A DNA stretch of 33,772 nucleotides from an uncultured Muribaculaceae bacterium (GCA_910583795.1 CAJTZQ010000039.1:1-33772), one strand, 5' to 3'; shown: positions 16,415-24,356, counted from the first letter of the stretch. Made by a program: numbers and translations. Notes: generated by a model from the letters alone, not told the origin.

Positions 16415-18112
16415 ATGGCCTTTATTCTCAACATAAAAGATCTTTTGAACAAACGACGTGTGGAATCAAACCGCATTGAGTTTAAGAAAGACTGGAATCC
16501 ATCAAGGATTTACCGGACCATTTGCGCCTTTGCCAATGATTTTGAGAATCTTGGTGGCGGCTATATCCTTGTCGGGGTAGAACAAGACGAGAATGGTGTG
16601 GCAAAACGTCCTGTTTGCGGCATTGATCTCAATGAAGCTGACAAAATAATGCAGCAAATGGTAGGATTTGATGCTAAAATTAAGCCAGAATACTCAGCCC
16701 GAGCTGAAATTGTTGAGGTTGATAATAAGCATGTTCTTGCCATTTGGGCACCTGCAAGAAACAATCGACCCTACAGCGTATGGGAAAATGTTACAGCTAA
16801 GAATAAGGGTGAAACCAAATACTATATCCGCAGTAAATCTTCTACCATTGCTGCAACCGGAGATTTGCTTCAAGAACTTTTCAATATGGCGGATCACACA
16901 CCTTTTGATGAGCGCGGAAATTCCAAGATATCCATTGATGACATCTCTCCAGTGTTGGTATTTGAACATCTCAAAAAGACCGGAAGTAAGCTAACTGAGA
17001 CTTTTGACCCTAATAGGCTTATGGAAACACTGGATGCAATGGAACTTCTTGTGGGTCCCTCGGAAGATAGAATGATAAAGAATGTCGCAGCTATGATGTT
17101 TTGTGAACATCCGGATAAGTTTTCCCAGTTACGCGAGTCGATATTGTATTGTTTCCGGAAGGAAGCGAAGAGAATCCTGACCTTATGATAGAGGCTCCAA
17201 GTATATCTGGTCCGGTGCCTCATATGATCAGGGAAACGCTATCGTATCTAAAGACCAACGTCATAAAGCAACGTATTAGCAAACCTTCTGATTCTGAAAT
17301 TTCTGATAAGATTTTTAATTATCCATATCAAGCTTTTGAAGAATCAGTGGTCAATGCGTTGTATCATCGTAATTATCAAGAGCGTGAACCTGTGGAAATT
17401 ACAATTGAACCGGACAAAGTTGAGATCCTTAGCCATTCCGGGCCCGACAGATCAATTAGCGACAAAATGATACGTGATGCAAAACGTCTGAAAACAAGAA
17501 AGTACCGTAACCGACGTCTTGGTGATTTCCTAAAAGAACTTGGACTTTCGGAGGGACACGCAACTGGTATTCCAACTATACAGAAACATTTGTCTGCCAA
17601 TGGCTCTGAACCGGCTTCAATCGGCACTGATGAAGATCGTAGCTATTTTTTGATGACTATTCCATGCCATAAGGATTTTGTTGGTGTGCTACCATTAACT
17701 CAAAACACCCGTAAACTCGACATTCCTGATAAACTTGAACAAATACTTGGACAATCGTTTGTTCAAGTTCAAGATATTGTATATCAGTGTAATATTATAA
17801 AAAAAAGAGGAACTTGTACAGATGCTTGAACAAATGTTTGTTCAAGTTTGGAAAAAGTCAAAATTTGTGCCTGATGTTCTTAAGCTTTCACAAGTCACAA
17901 TAGATTTACTTTGTCTGCTGAAGGACAGCCCGGTGGGTGCAAATAATTTGAACGCTACTCTTGATTTTGGGAAGACATATGAACTCAAGCGTAAAATACT
18001 ACTTCCTCTCTTGTCCTTAAATTATATAGAAATGACTATTCCTTCAAAACCGACAAGTGCTAAACAGAAATATATGTTAACCTCAAAGGGTCATAATTTA
18101 TTTAAAGATTGA
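16415..18112 (+). pseudogene. AlbA_2 (Schlafen-like) ATP-binding protein, two frameshifts
   Basis: Three consecutive frames together make one RecG-like/AlbA_2 ATP-binding protein of about 565 residues, the usual family length. Part 1 (16415-17188) holds the AlbA_2 domain (ESNRIEFKKDW, GGGYILVGVEQ). Part 2 (17149-17829) holds the HATPase-like domain (FEESVVNALYHRNYQ, RRLGDFLKELGLSEG). Part 3 (from 17801, C-terminal frame to 18112) is winged-helix-like. The first break is a T run at 17120-17123 with four T where five restore FFPVTRVDIVLFPEG. The second is an A run at 17799-17806 with eight A where seven restore IIKKEELVQMLEQ. Proteins of this family are often annotated as transcriptional regulators or found in accessory islands, and their function is poorly defined. 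The breaks may be decay, phase variation or sequencing error. Confidence 0.85.
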
Positions 18113-18117
18113 TAATG

Positions 18118-18138
18118 AATTATTGCTATCCGATAAAA
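18118..18138 (-). repeat. Right 21-bp inverted repeat of the AlbA_2 segment
   Basis: Perfect inverse copy of 16206-16226. It begins 6 bp after the AlbA_2 stop codon. Confidence 0.8.
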
Positions 18139-18160
18139 ATTTTTGAGGCCAGACAAAATT

Positions 18161-18191
18161 AGGACTGAGTCCATTTGGAGGAGTCAGTCCT
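18161..18191. terminator. Hairpin between convergent AlbA_2 and lipoprotein genes
   Basis: An 8-bp stem (AGGACTGA with TCAGTCCT) is extended by TCC/GGA after a C-C mismatch. On the minus strand it is followed by AATTTTG. It lies between two converging genes and could end either transcript. Confidence 0.55.
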
Positions 18192-18300
18192 TATGATAAG
18201 TGAAACATTAAAATTCCATAATCCCTATTTTATTTAAAATTTTCACGAAGATAGGAAGGCTTATGGTATGGAGATTCTTGTTTTGAAATATTTTTATTTT
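18191..18300. repeat. Dispersed repeat R1, copy 2
   Basis: Direct copy of 281-385 with substitutions and small gaps. It begins at the hairpin edge and ends just before the lipoprotein terminator. The short coding frame present in copy 1 is interrupted by a stop here. Confidence 0.6.
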
Positions 18301-18307
18301 ACTATTA

Positions 18308-18337
18308 TTGTTGATTCGACCTAAAGGTCATCAACAA
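18308..18337 (-). terminator. Terminator of the propeller lipoprotein gene
   Basis: The stem TTGTTGA with TCAACAA encloses an inner GACC/GGTC stem. It lies 15 bp beyond the stop codon and is followed by an A/T-rich minus strand. Confidence 0.7.
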
Positions 18338-18352
18338 ATGGAATTATAAAGA

Positions 18353-19513
18353 CTAATTGACTTTAAATTTGTAGATACGGAATGCGATGGTGTTTTCATC
18401 TATTTCCACCGGTAGGAAGCGGCATCCGATAAATTCGCCATTGCTATACCCAAGCAGTTTAAAGTAAGGAGGCATCTCTTTTTCCAATATCATGTTGCCG
18501 TCGCGATAACCCTGAAGCGTAACGCGTCCGGATGCAAAATCCAATAATGTGGTCCGAAGCACAAGATTCTTATCCGCCACATACATTACACCGGTGTTGC
18601 ATCCGATCTGCCCGTCTTGAATATCTTTCCCGAATGTTTCTGAGGGATCGTTATATCCTATTGTATATGTACGTCTCACATCAGGCGCGTCTTCGCCAAA
18701 ACTATATTCTATTTCCCCAGAATCGTTCAGGCAATATAGGTTTGGATCGGTAGCGAATGAAACATAATATTTTCTATTTTTTGCATCGTATGCATAATCA
18801 AAGAATTCAAAACCGGGGGTAGGATTTTCAAGCATGAATGGAGGGAACTGTCCGAACACACTGTCTACTTTCATGTTTTTCACCGCAAGATTCCCGAATA
18901 TATGCCCTTTCTTGTACCGGTCTTCATCAACTTTATCGCCTACAAGTCTCTTAATGATGGATACCGGGAATACAATATTCCCATTTTCTTTTTTCAAGAA
19001 TGTTATGCCGAAGTCGGTCATCTCCATGACATTATAAGCACCGGGGGAATCATAATCCTGTTCCTCCTCACTCCATCCGAAATCCACATTCCCAAGGTTC
19101 ATAAGAGAATCTTTTGAGGTGTCATAAATATACAGCTTTACAGACCTGTCTATCAAGACAATGCTATCGCTGCTGTTTGAAAGGTTTGCTGCATAGAGCA
19201 GGTTGGACAGTTCGTTAGGACCTTGCCCCTCTCTAAGTTTCTTACCTAAATATTCACCATTCAGGTTGTAGAGATGCAATCCATAATTTCTCGCATCGGC
19301 GAAATATAATGAATCGCCACACATCACAAAGTTGCCTTGCGTGCTGGTGTCGATTGCGTCTATATTTATGGAATCAAGTTGGGAGATATTGGAATTCAAT
19401 TGCTTGCTGCCTTTATGGGGTATACCCCCTTTATCGGAAGTAGCACATGAAGGCAGCCCGATGAAAGATACCGCTATAATAGCACCGAAAGCTACATTTA
19501 AAATCTTTTTCAT
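18353..19513 (-). CDS. Six-bladed beta-propeller lipoprotein (BF3164-like)
   Basis: This 386-residue lipoprotein has a signal peptide and lipobox with Cys23 (GLPSC). The rest is a run of beta-rich repeats with phrases such as VMCGDSLYFADARNYGLHLYNLNG and LREGQGPNEL, which are typical of the six-bladed propeller/BF3164 family of Bacteroidales. The function of this family is unknown; binding at the cell envelope is a guess from the fold. A consensus promoter lies about 130 bp upstream and a terminator follows. The last 40 codons are duplicated at 15911-16037, on the far side of the AlbA_2 segment, which suggests that insertion or recombination took place in a pair of such genes. Confidence 0.8.
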   Translation of the reverse strand: MKKILNVAFGAIIAVSFIGLPSCATSDKGGIPHKGSKQLNSNISQLDSINIDAIDTSTQGNFVMCGDSLYFADARNYGLHLYNLNGEYLGKKLREGQGPNELSNLLYAANLSNSSDSIVLIDRSVKLYIYDTSKDSLMNLGNVDFGWSEEEQDYDSPGAYNVMEMTDFGITFLKKENGNIVFPVSIIKRLVGDKVDEDRYKKGHIFGNLAVKNMKVDSVFGQFPPFMLENPTPGFEFFDYAYDAKNRKYYVSFATDPNLYCLNDSGEIEYSFGEDAPDVRRTYTIGYNDPSETFGKDIQDGQIGCNTGVMYVADKNLVLRTTLLDFASGRVTLQGYRDGNMILEKEMPPYFKLLGYSNGEFIGCRFLPVEIDENTIAFRIYKFKVN

Positions 19514-19643
19514 GATTTAAAATTAAGTTAGTTTTAGTATGCCCACTACATATCTATTGAATGGTAGAAGTTGTTGGTAACGATTTGGTGACTTTGAGAT
19601 TGCACCAATTTTCCGCGTTATGCTTTGTCAAACAACTCTGATA

Positions 19644-19674
19644 CAAAGGTAGGCAAGTTCCTTGATTTGAGCAA
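19644..19674 (-). promoter_or_regulatory. Promoter of the propeller lipoprotein gene
   Basis: On the minus strand TTG (19674-19672), a 20-bp spacer and TACCTTTG (19651-19644) match the Bacteroides consensus. The leader would be about 125 nt and includes a TTGGTG/CACCAA inverted repeat near 19582-19605. Confidence 0.7.
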
Positions 19675-19695
19675 AGAGTTTGGCTACTTTTTAAG

Positions 19696-20097
19696 TTAGA
19701 TCTTATTAATAACCCATTTCCCAGAGTTCCCACCTTTACGAATCAATATGCCTTTTTCTCGTAATTGGTCTGTTATCTTTCTAACTTGACGTTCACTGAT
19801 TTTTAATCGTCTAGAAAGTTCTGCTCTTGAAATTGAGGGAGTTTCCTTTATTGCCTCCAATAGTTTCTTCTCGTTTGTTGGAACGCTTTGGAACGATGTT
19901 GGATCATCATTGGAACATCTTGGATCACCTTCATTATTTACACGCCAAATAACAACTCTAAAATCTTCTTCTTGATAAAATTCTGGAGTTTTCAATCTAT
20001 ACTCGTGACATTTATTTATGATATCTTCTGTACCAGTACCCACTTTCTCAATATATCCATTCCAATACATCGGGTCTGCAAGTATAGGATTAAAGGG
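19696..20097 (-). pseudogene. C-terminal remnant of a second AlbA_2/RecG-like protein
   Basis: The frame is open from the stop at 20098 and encodes NPILADPMYWNGYIEKVGTGT, then a C-terminal winged helix (ISRAELSRRLKISERQVRKITDQL, about residues 75-110 of the 124-residue frame). This is the end of the HATPase_c_4 region plus helix-turn-helix of RecG-like ATP-binding proteins, which normally exceed 400 residues. The AlbA_2 domain and most of the ATPase-like region are missing. Translation from the internal ATG at 20070 would leave little more than the DNA-binding part. It is a different subfamily from the gene at 16415-18112. It could survive as a small DNA-binding protein, but decay is more likely. 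Confidence 0.75.
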
Positions 20098-20162
20098 TTA
20101 AAGGGTTATGAAATCTCAGTTGTAAAATCGTGGATTGGTCAGTGCATTTTCCTGATTTTGGT

Positions 20163-20267
20163 GGTTCTTGCCCACATTAGTTGAGGAGCCACTATTGTTA
20201 ATATAGGCATATTTCGCAGTAACCAGACACCCCTCGCTAAAGCTCGGGCACAGAACCATCACGACAC
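20163..20267. repeat. Dispersed palindromic repeat R2, copy 2
   Basis: Copy of 392-498 with the block CTCGCTAAAGC and inverted ends (GGTTCTTGCCCA and GGGCACAGAACC). It lies between the AlbA_2 remnant and the antitoxin gene. Confidence 0.6.
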
Positions 20268-20363
20268 ATATTTAACAGATTGGCTTATTTTTATTTTTTC
20301 AATGAAATTAGGAAAGAGCCAGGAAAGTTGACTGAAGAAGCTTGCGAAAGTTGAGTAATTAAA

Positions 20364-20398
20364 ATTGGTACCAATATGGATACCATTTGTTATCTTTA
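20364..20398 (+). promoter_or_regulatory. Antitoxin promoter with two adjacent palindromes
   Basis: A perfect 12-bp palindrome ATTGGTACCAAT (20364-20375) is directly followed by the 11-bp palindrome ATGGATACCAT (20376-20386). TATCTTTA (20391-20398) is a near-match to the -7 box. Phd/YefM antitoxins repress their own promoter by binding paired palindromes, so this is a likely autoregulatory operator. Confidence 0.6.
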
Positions 20399-20422
20399 TA
20401 AGAAATATTAAATTTGAATAAT

Positions 20423-20656
20423 ATGGAAATAGTAACTGCAAGAGAAATTCGTGCTAATCCAGGGAAGTTCCTAACTGCGGCAATGAAAGGACATTCCGTA
20501 ATTCTCACTTCAAGATTCGGCAATTTTAAAATAACACCAATAACAGAAGATGATTCTCTTACCAATCGTATATGCAGAGGATTAGAGCAAGTCAAGATGA
20601 TTCAGGATGGAAAACTCCCACGTAGAACCGTTCAAGACATGCTCAATGAACTTTGA
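20423..20656 (+). CDS. Phd/YefM-family antitoxin, apparently without a toxin
   Basis: This 77-residue protein resembles Phd/YefM antitoxins. Its N-terminal half (VTAREIRANPGKFLTA and onward) is the beta/alpha DNA-binding fold, and the C-terminal half would wrap around a toxin. I start it at the ATG at 20423; an upstream in-frame TTG at 20414 would add three residues. A promoter with two palindromes lies just upstream. No toxin gene (Doc, YoeB or similar) is visible on either side. The 20 bp after the stop lead straight into palindrome P3, and the next gene is a convergent metabolic gene. It may be a solitary antitoxin or regulator, or a remnant of a module whose toxin was lost. Confidence 0.8.
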   Translation: MEIVTAREIRANPGKFLTAAMKGHSVILTSRFGNFKITPITEDDSLTNRICRGLEQVKMIQDGKLPRRTVQDMLNEL

Positions 20657-20675
20657 AATATTATATCCCGAATTA

Positions 20676-20839
20676 AGAAACTGTTTAAAATTTATTTTGT
20701 CTTGTCATTGAGGTCTTTGTCGGCATCTTTATGATATTTATTCAGTCATTATGGAACCCCATAACTCCTTCATAAATATCAAAAATCTGCTCGACAAATC
20801 CTCTCAATTCCTTCGACAAACAAATTTAAAAAGTTTCTA
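20676..20839. repeat. Long imperfect palindrome P3 (about 164 bp)
   Basis: Nearly identical to P2 (about 7 differences), including the apex TTATGGAACCCCATAACTC, which is shared exactly with P1. It lies between the convergent antitoxin and dehydrogenase genes, 19 bp from the antitoxin stop codon. It could serve as a two-way terminator or be a small mobile repeat. Confidence 0.88.
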
Positions 20840-20940
20840 AGTTTTGCAAGTTTAAAATAACTCTTTAAATTGCTAATATCCGTTTCTGTCAATGTGAATA
20901 CAAATTTATAGATAAATGAGGTCTTTGTAGATTCTATATT

Positions 20941-21894
20941 TTACGAAACTACGTTGCGGGGAGTGCCTGATACGAATGACGCCAAATTTCCTTCGCATAT
21001 TTCCATCAGTCGCCGGCGTGCTTCCACAGTAGCCCAGGCTATGTGAGGAGTGATAAAGGCATTGGGAGCCGACAGCAACGGGTTATCTTCAGCCGGAGGT
21101 TCGGAGGACAATACATCTGCTCCGAATGCACCGAGTTTCCCGGCTTTCAGAGCATTTGCAACCGCCTGTTCATCAATCAAGGGTCCACGTCCCGTATTGA
21201 TCAAAATAGCTGTCGGTTTCATCAGATTCAATCTCTCGTCATTAACCAAGTTGTTTGTTTCCGGAGTAAGCGGGCAATGGAGGCTCAACACATCACTTTC
21301 AGAAAACAATTGATCAAGAGTAACTTTTTGAATACCAATCGGGAGTTCTTCCTGTTTTTTGGAAGTGAACGCAACAACTTTCATGCCGAATGCATTGGCT
21401 ATACGTGCCACAGCCTTGCCTATATTCCCTAACCCGACTATACCGAATGTTTTCCCTGCAAGTTCCATAAGAGGAGAGTCCCAATAACAGAAATCAGGAT
21501 TGTTGCTCCAACGCCCCTTACGGTTTTCAACGGCATAATGTTCCACACGGTTTGTGATCGCAAGTAGAATGGCGAAGACCATCTGAGCCACAGAATCCGT
21601 GCTATATGCAGGAATATTAGTGACTGTGATACCCAATCTTTTTGCCGTTTTTACGTCTACGATATTATAGCCGGTGGCAAGGACACCGATATATTTAAGA
21701 TTGGGCAGGGAGCTGAGCGTTTCAGCATTTATCACGACTTTATTGGTGAAGATTGCATCTGCATCGGCAGCTCTTTCCATGAGTTCGGAAGGTGAGGTGC
21801 GATCGTAGATCTTAACTTCTCCATATTTATTGAGCCAATCCCAGCTCAGATCGCCGGGATTCAAGCCGTAGCCGTCAAGTATCGTTATTTTCAT
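20941..21894 (-). CDS. D-2-hydroxyacid dehydrogenase, probably glycerate dehydrogenase
   Basis: This 317-residue NAD-dependent enzyme is close to bacterial glycerate dehydrogenase/hydroxypyruvate reductase, which interconverts hydroxypyruvate and D-glycerate. The start MKITILDGYGLNPGD is the family N-terminus. An in-frame extension up to 21966 would only translate the GTTGTGA repeats and is rejected. The nucleotide-binding loop is VGLGNIG (153-159). The catalytic triad is Arg236 (NTGRGP), Glu265 (SSEPP) and His284 (TPHIAWA). It lies 81 bp after rsmA on the same strand, with a low-complexity repeat in the gap. The exact substrate within the 2-hydroxyacid family is inferred from overall similarity. 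Confidence 0.88.
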   Translation of the reverse strand: MKITILDGYGLNPGDLSWDWLNKYGEVKIYDRTSPSELMERAADADAIFTNKVVINAETLSSLPNLKYIGVLATGYNIVDVKTAKRLGITVTNIPAYSTDSVAQMVFAILLAITNRVEHYAVENRKGRWSNNPDFCYWDSPLMELAGKTFGIVGLGNIGKAVARIANAFGMKVVAFTSKKQEELPIGIQKVTLDQLFSESDVLSLHCPLTPETNNLVNDERLNLMKPTAILINTGRGPLIDEQAVANALKAGKLGAFGADVLSSEPPAEDNPLLSAPNAFITPHIAWATVEARRRLMEICEGNLASFVSGTPRNVVS

Positions 21895-21970
21895 ATTTAG
21901 GTTTGAGTTGTGAGTTGTGAGTTGTGAGTTTTGAGGTGAGGGTTTAGGGTTGGGTGAATCATTCAAAATC
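21895..21970. repeat. Low-complexity intergenic repeat (GTTGTGA and TTTAGGG words)
   Basis: GTTGTGA is repeated in tandem (21907-21927), then GAGTTTTGAGG, then GGGTTTAGGGTTGGG. On the minus strand next to the rsmA stop, the word ATTTTGGATTTTGAATG appears. Similar words occur at 29152-29200, 30855-30958 and 33080-33150. It has no coding role. Confidence 0.75.
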
Positions 21971-21975
21971 CAAAA

Positions 21976-22767
21976 TTACAAAGAGCAGGCGAGTGTCAGG
22001 CGTATGAAGTCTTCCACTCCTAATCTTTCCGGTCGCAGACCCATTATCGGATCTTGCATGATAGGGGAGGTGGAAGGGATAAGTCCACCCAGAGAATTGC
22101 GGAGTGTCTTGCGGCGCTGTCCGAATGCTGTCTTCACAACAGTCTTAAACAGCTTTTCGTCACATCCGAGAGATGTCCTGCTGTTGCGGGTGAGTCTGAT
22201 GACACCGCTCATCACTTTTGGCGGCGGAGCAAACACACCCGGCGGAACATTGAAAAGATACTCACAGTCATACCATGCCTGAAGCAACACTGAAAGTATG
22301 CCATAGACTTTCGACCCCGGTTTGCAACAGATCCTCTCAGCCACTTCTTTCTGAAGCATACCTGCCACTACCGGAATACTCTCTTTGTAATCGATAACCT
22401 TAAAGAAAATCTGTGAAGATATATTGTATGGGTAATTCCCTATGAGTGCAAATTTTCCACCGAATATTTCCGACAGATCCATTTTCAAGAAATCACCCTC
22501 GATGACTTCGAGATCGGGATAGACCTTATTAAGATATTCCACACTTTCCGTGTCAATCTCTATAGCTTTCACACGCCTGTTTGCCGACATGAGAAACTGC
22601 GACAACACCCCCATTCCGGGTCCCACTTCCAGAACAGGTAGATCGCTCCATATTTTTGCATCATCGGGCAGATTATCCTTCTCTATGGTGGCGGCAATCC
22701 GTTTCGCCACATTCAGATCAGTCAAGAAATGCTGACCGAGCGCCTTTTTTGCTTTTACTTGTGCCAT
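21976..22767 (-). CDS. rsmA: 16S rRNA dimethyladenosine transferase RsmA (KsgA)
   Basis: This 263-residue SAM-dependent enzyme dimethylates two adjacent adenosines (A1518 and A1519 in E. coli numbering) near the 3' end of 16S rRNA during 30S maturation. It begins with the family signature KKALGQHFLTD (8-18). The SAM-binding loop is LEVGPGMG (about 46-53) and the catalytic motif is GNYPYNIS (the N-x-P-Y box). The C-terminal helical domain carries TAFGQRRKTLRNSL. Length is normal for the family. It follows a strong terminator of the C1 peptidase gene, so it is probably transcribed separately, although I saw no consensus promoter in the short gap. Confidence 0.96.
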   Translation of the reverse strand: MAQVKAKKALGQHFLTDLNVAKRIAATIEKDNLPDDAKIWSDLPVLEVGPGMGVLSQFLMSANRRVKAIEIDTESVEYLNKVYPDLEVIEGDFLKMDLSEIFGGKFALIGNYPYNISSQIFFKVIDYKESIPVVAGMLQKEVAERICCKPGSKVYGILSVLLQAWYDCEYLFNVPPGVFAPPPKVMSGVIRLTRNSRTSLGCDEKLFKTVVKTAFGQRRKTLRNSLGGLIPSTSPIMQDPIMGLRPERLGVEDFIRLTLACSL

Positions 22768-22778
22768 AATCTATAAAC

Positions 22779-22811
22779 AACGGGCGCACTGGTAGAGTTT
22801 GTGCGCCCGTT
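22779..22811 (-). terminator. Terminator of the C1 peptidase gene
   Basis: An 11-bp perfect GC-rich stem (AACGGGCGCAC with GTGCGCCCGTT) and an 11-nt loop lie 44 bp beyond the peptidase stop codon. The 3' side on the minus strand is TTGTTTATAG. Confidence 0.85.
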
Positions 22812-22855
22812 AAATTTATAATATTTGTTATATATTATACAGATACGAAGATTTA

Positions 22856-24088
22856 TTACAGACCGATTTTCTTGGCGATGTCAGTAGGAACCGCTTTCTT
22901 GTTGACCATCACATCGATAGTCTTGTCGAGGAAGTAGGGCTCTGAAACATAGAAATAGCCGCCATATTTCTGATCCTTATCCCAAGAGTTTTTAACTTTG
23001 TAGAAACGGTTGCCTTTCTGATCCTCGGCAATACCTACGATCACCATACCATGGTCGTCGGTAGTCTCGAAGTTGTCGAAGCTCTTCTGACGGGATTCCT
23101 GGGTGACATTCACTTCTTTAACAGGACCCTTGATGTCGTAACGTTCTTTCTCTTTGTCAGCAGCGGAAAGCTTCACCCAACGAGAAAGCTCTGTCCCTTC
23201 AAGGTCTGCTTCGTCGGTAGGGGCGGGGAGGACAGCAAAACCGTCTTTCCACTTGAATCCTTTTTCGGAAACGTCGGCAGCCCAAGCCACAGTATAGCCG
23301 TTCTCGATAGCATTGTCAACGATAGCCTTCATTTCTTCCAAAGGCACGTTCATGCTCTCTGCCCAAAGCCAGTTGTCGGCTATTTCAATAGCAAACGGTT
23401 TGTAGAAAGGATGATGATTGTAGCTTGTGATCATCACATAGTCATCAGCATTAAAACCAAGTTCCTTTGCAAAAGTCTGGGGAGTATAGGTCTTGCCGTT
23501 ATATGTGAAAGATTCGGGTTCCGGACCAAGATATGCATCCAGGATGCCGATAAATCCGTCAAGCCATGCTGTGGAAAGCTTCCTGTTAGGATTCTTGACG
23601 ATAGCATTGAGATATGCAGTGAGAGCTTCGCTTAGTTCACCATGGTTGTGCTTGTCTTCACCATAATTAAGACCTGAGTAAGCCTCTTCCGGAACCATAC
23701 CATAGGTTTCAGCCACATAAACTACATCGGGGAAACCGCCGCCTTGTGCGAAATTAATGTTTCCCTGGGTGCGCATAAACTTCTTTGCCTTGTCGATATA
23801 GCAATGACGCACTGTATACATCTCGGAAAGGTCAAGTTCAGGGCCTCCTTTCTTCATGATGTCTTCCTCAAGGAAAGATGTGCCGGAGAAGCTCCAGCAT
23901 GTGCCCGACTTATTCTGGTTTTTAACAGACGTGGTGGGGTTTACCTTGATGTCGGTAAATTTGAAGCCTTCCGGCTCAGCTTTTTTAGCTTCTTTTTTCT
24001 TAGCCTCTGTCGGAGCCATCATGTCGGTTCCGTTTGCCCATGCTGGAATAGCGAGAGCGAGAGCTGAAAGTAGAATCAGTTTCTTCAT
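22856..24088 (-). CDS. C1-family aminopeptidase (bleomycin hydrolase/PepC-like)
   Basis: This 410-residue papain-like cysteine peptidase of the C1B (bleomycin hydrolase, aminopeptidase C) type has a cleavable signal peptide (MKKLILLSALALAIPAWA), so it acts in the periplasm. The active site is complete: Gln58 (oxyanion hole), Cys64 (SGTCWSF), His346 (DDHGMVIVG) and Asn367 (VKNSWD). A Lys/Ala/Glu-rich linker lies at 25-40. Cytosolic PepC relatives lack the signal peptide. The gene has a consensus promoter diverging from nfnA and a strong terminator. Confidence 0.92.
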   Translation of the reverse strand: MKKLILLSALALAIPAWANGTDMMAPTEAKKKEAKKAEPEGFKFTDIKVNPTTSVKNQNKSGTCWSFSGTSFLEEDIMKKGGPELDLSEMYTVRHCYIDKAKKFMRTQGNINFAQGGGFPDVVYVAETYGMVPEEAYSGLNYGEDKHNHGELSEALTAYLNAIVKNPNRKLSTAWLDGFIGILDAYLGPEPESFTYNGKTYTPQTFAKELGFNADDYVMITSYNHHPFYKPFAIEIADNWLWAESMNVPLEEMKAIVDNAIENGYTVAWAADVSEKGFKWKDGFAVLPAPTDEADLEGTELSRWVKLSAADKEKERYDIKGPVKEVNVTQESRQKSFDNFETTDDHGMVIVGIAEDQKGNRFYKVKNSWDKDQKYGGYFYVSEPYFLDKTIDVMVNKKAVPTDIAKKIGL

Positions 24089-24151
24089 GTCGTTTCCGGT
24101 ATTTCGAAATAAGTGTTTAATAACTAAAAATAGTTTCTTACTATTTTAGCG

Positions 24152-24182
24152 CAAACTTAATAAAATTAATGCGTTTTAACAA
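24152..24182 (-). promoter_or_regulatory. Promoter of the C1 peptidase gene
   Basis: On the minus strand TTG (24182-24180), a 20-bp spacer and TAAGTTTG (24159-24152) match the Bacteroides consensus. The leader is about 55 nt. Confidence 0.7.
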
Positions 24183-24261
24183 ATAAAAAATGATTATAAA
24201 TTGGATATAACGAAAAAAGTGAATAATATTACTGAGATTTTTACATTGAGAGGTTTGAAAA

Positions 24262-24293
24262 TTTGTGAATTAGGGAAATATCTGCTACTTTTG
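24262..24293 (+). promoter_or_regulatory. Promoter of the nfnA-nfnB operon
   Basis: TTTG (24262-24265), a 20-bp spacer and TACTTTTG (24286-24293) match the Bacteroides consensus exactly. The leader would be about 57 nt. Confidence 0.78.
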
Positions 24294-24356
24294 CGAGACA
24301 AAACTGCAATATTGCAGGTCATACCTTCATCTAACCCATCATAAGAAAAACGATTT

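Noticed and set aside
19888..20184. 98-residue plus-strand frame
   Set aside because: Antisense to the AlbA_2 stump, whose winged-helix reading is far more convincing.
21895..21966. Longer dehydrogenase start at 21966
   Set aside because: The extra residues translate the GTTGTGA repeat; the family N-terminus begins at 21894.
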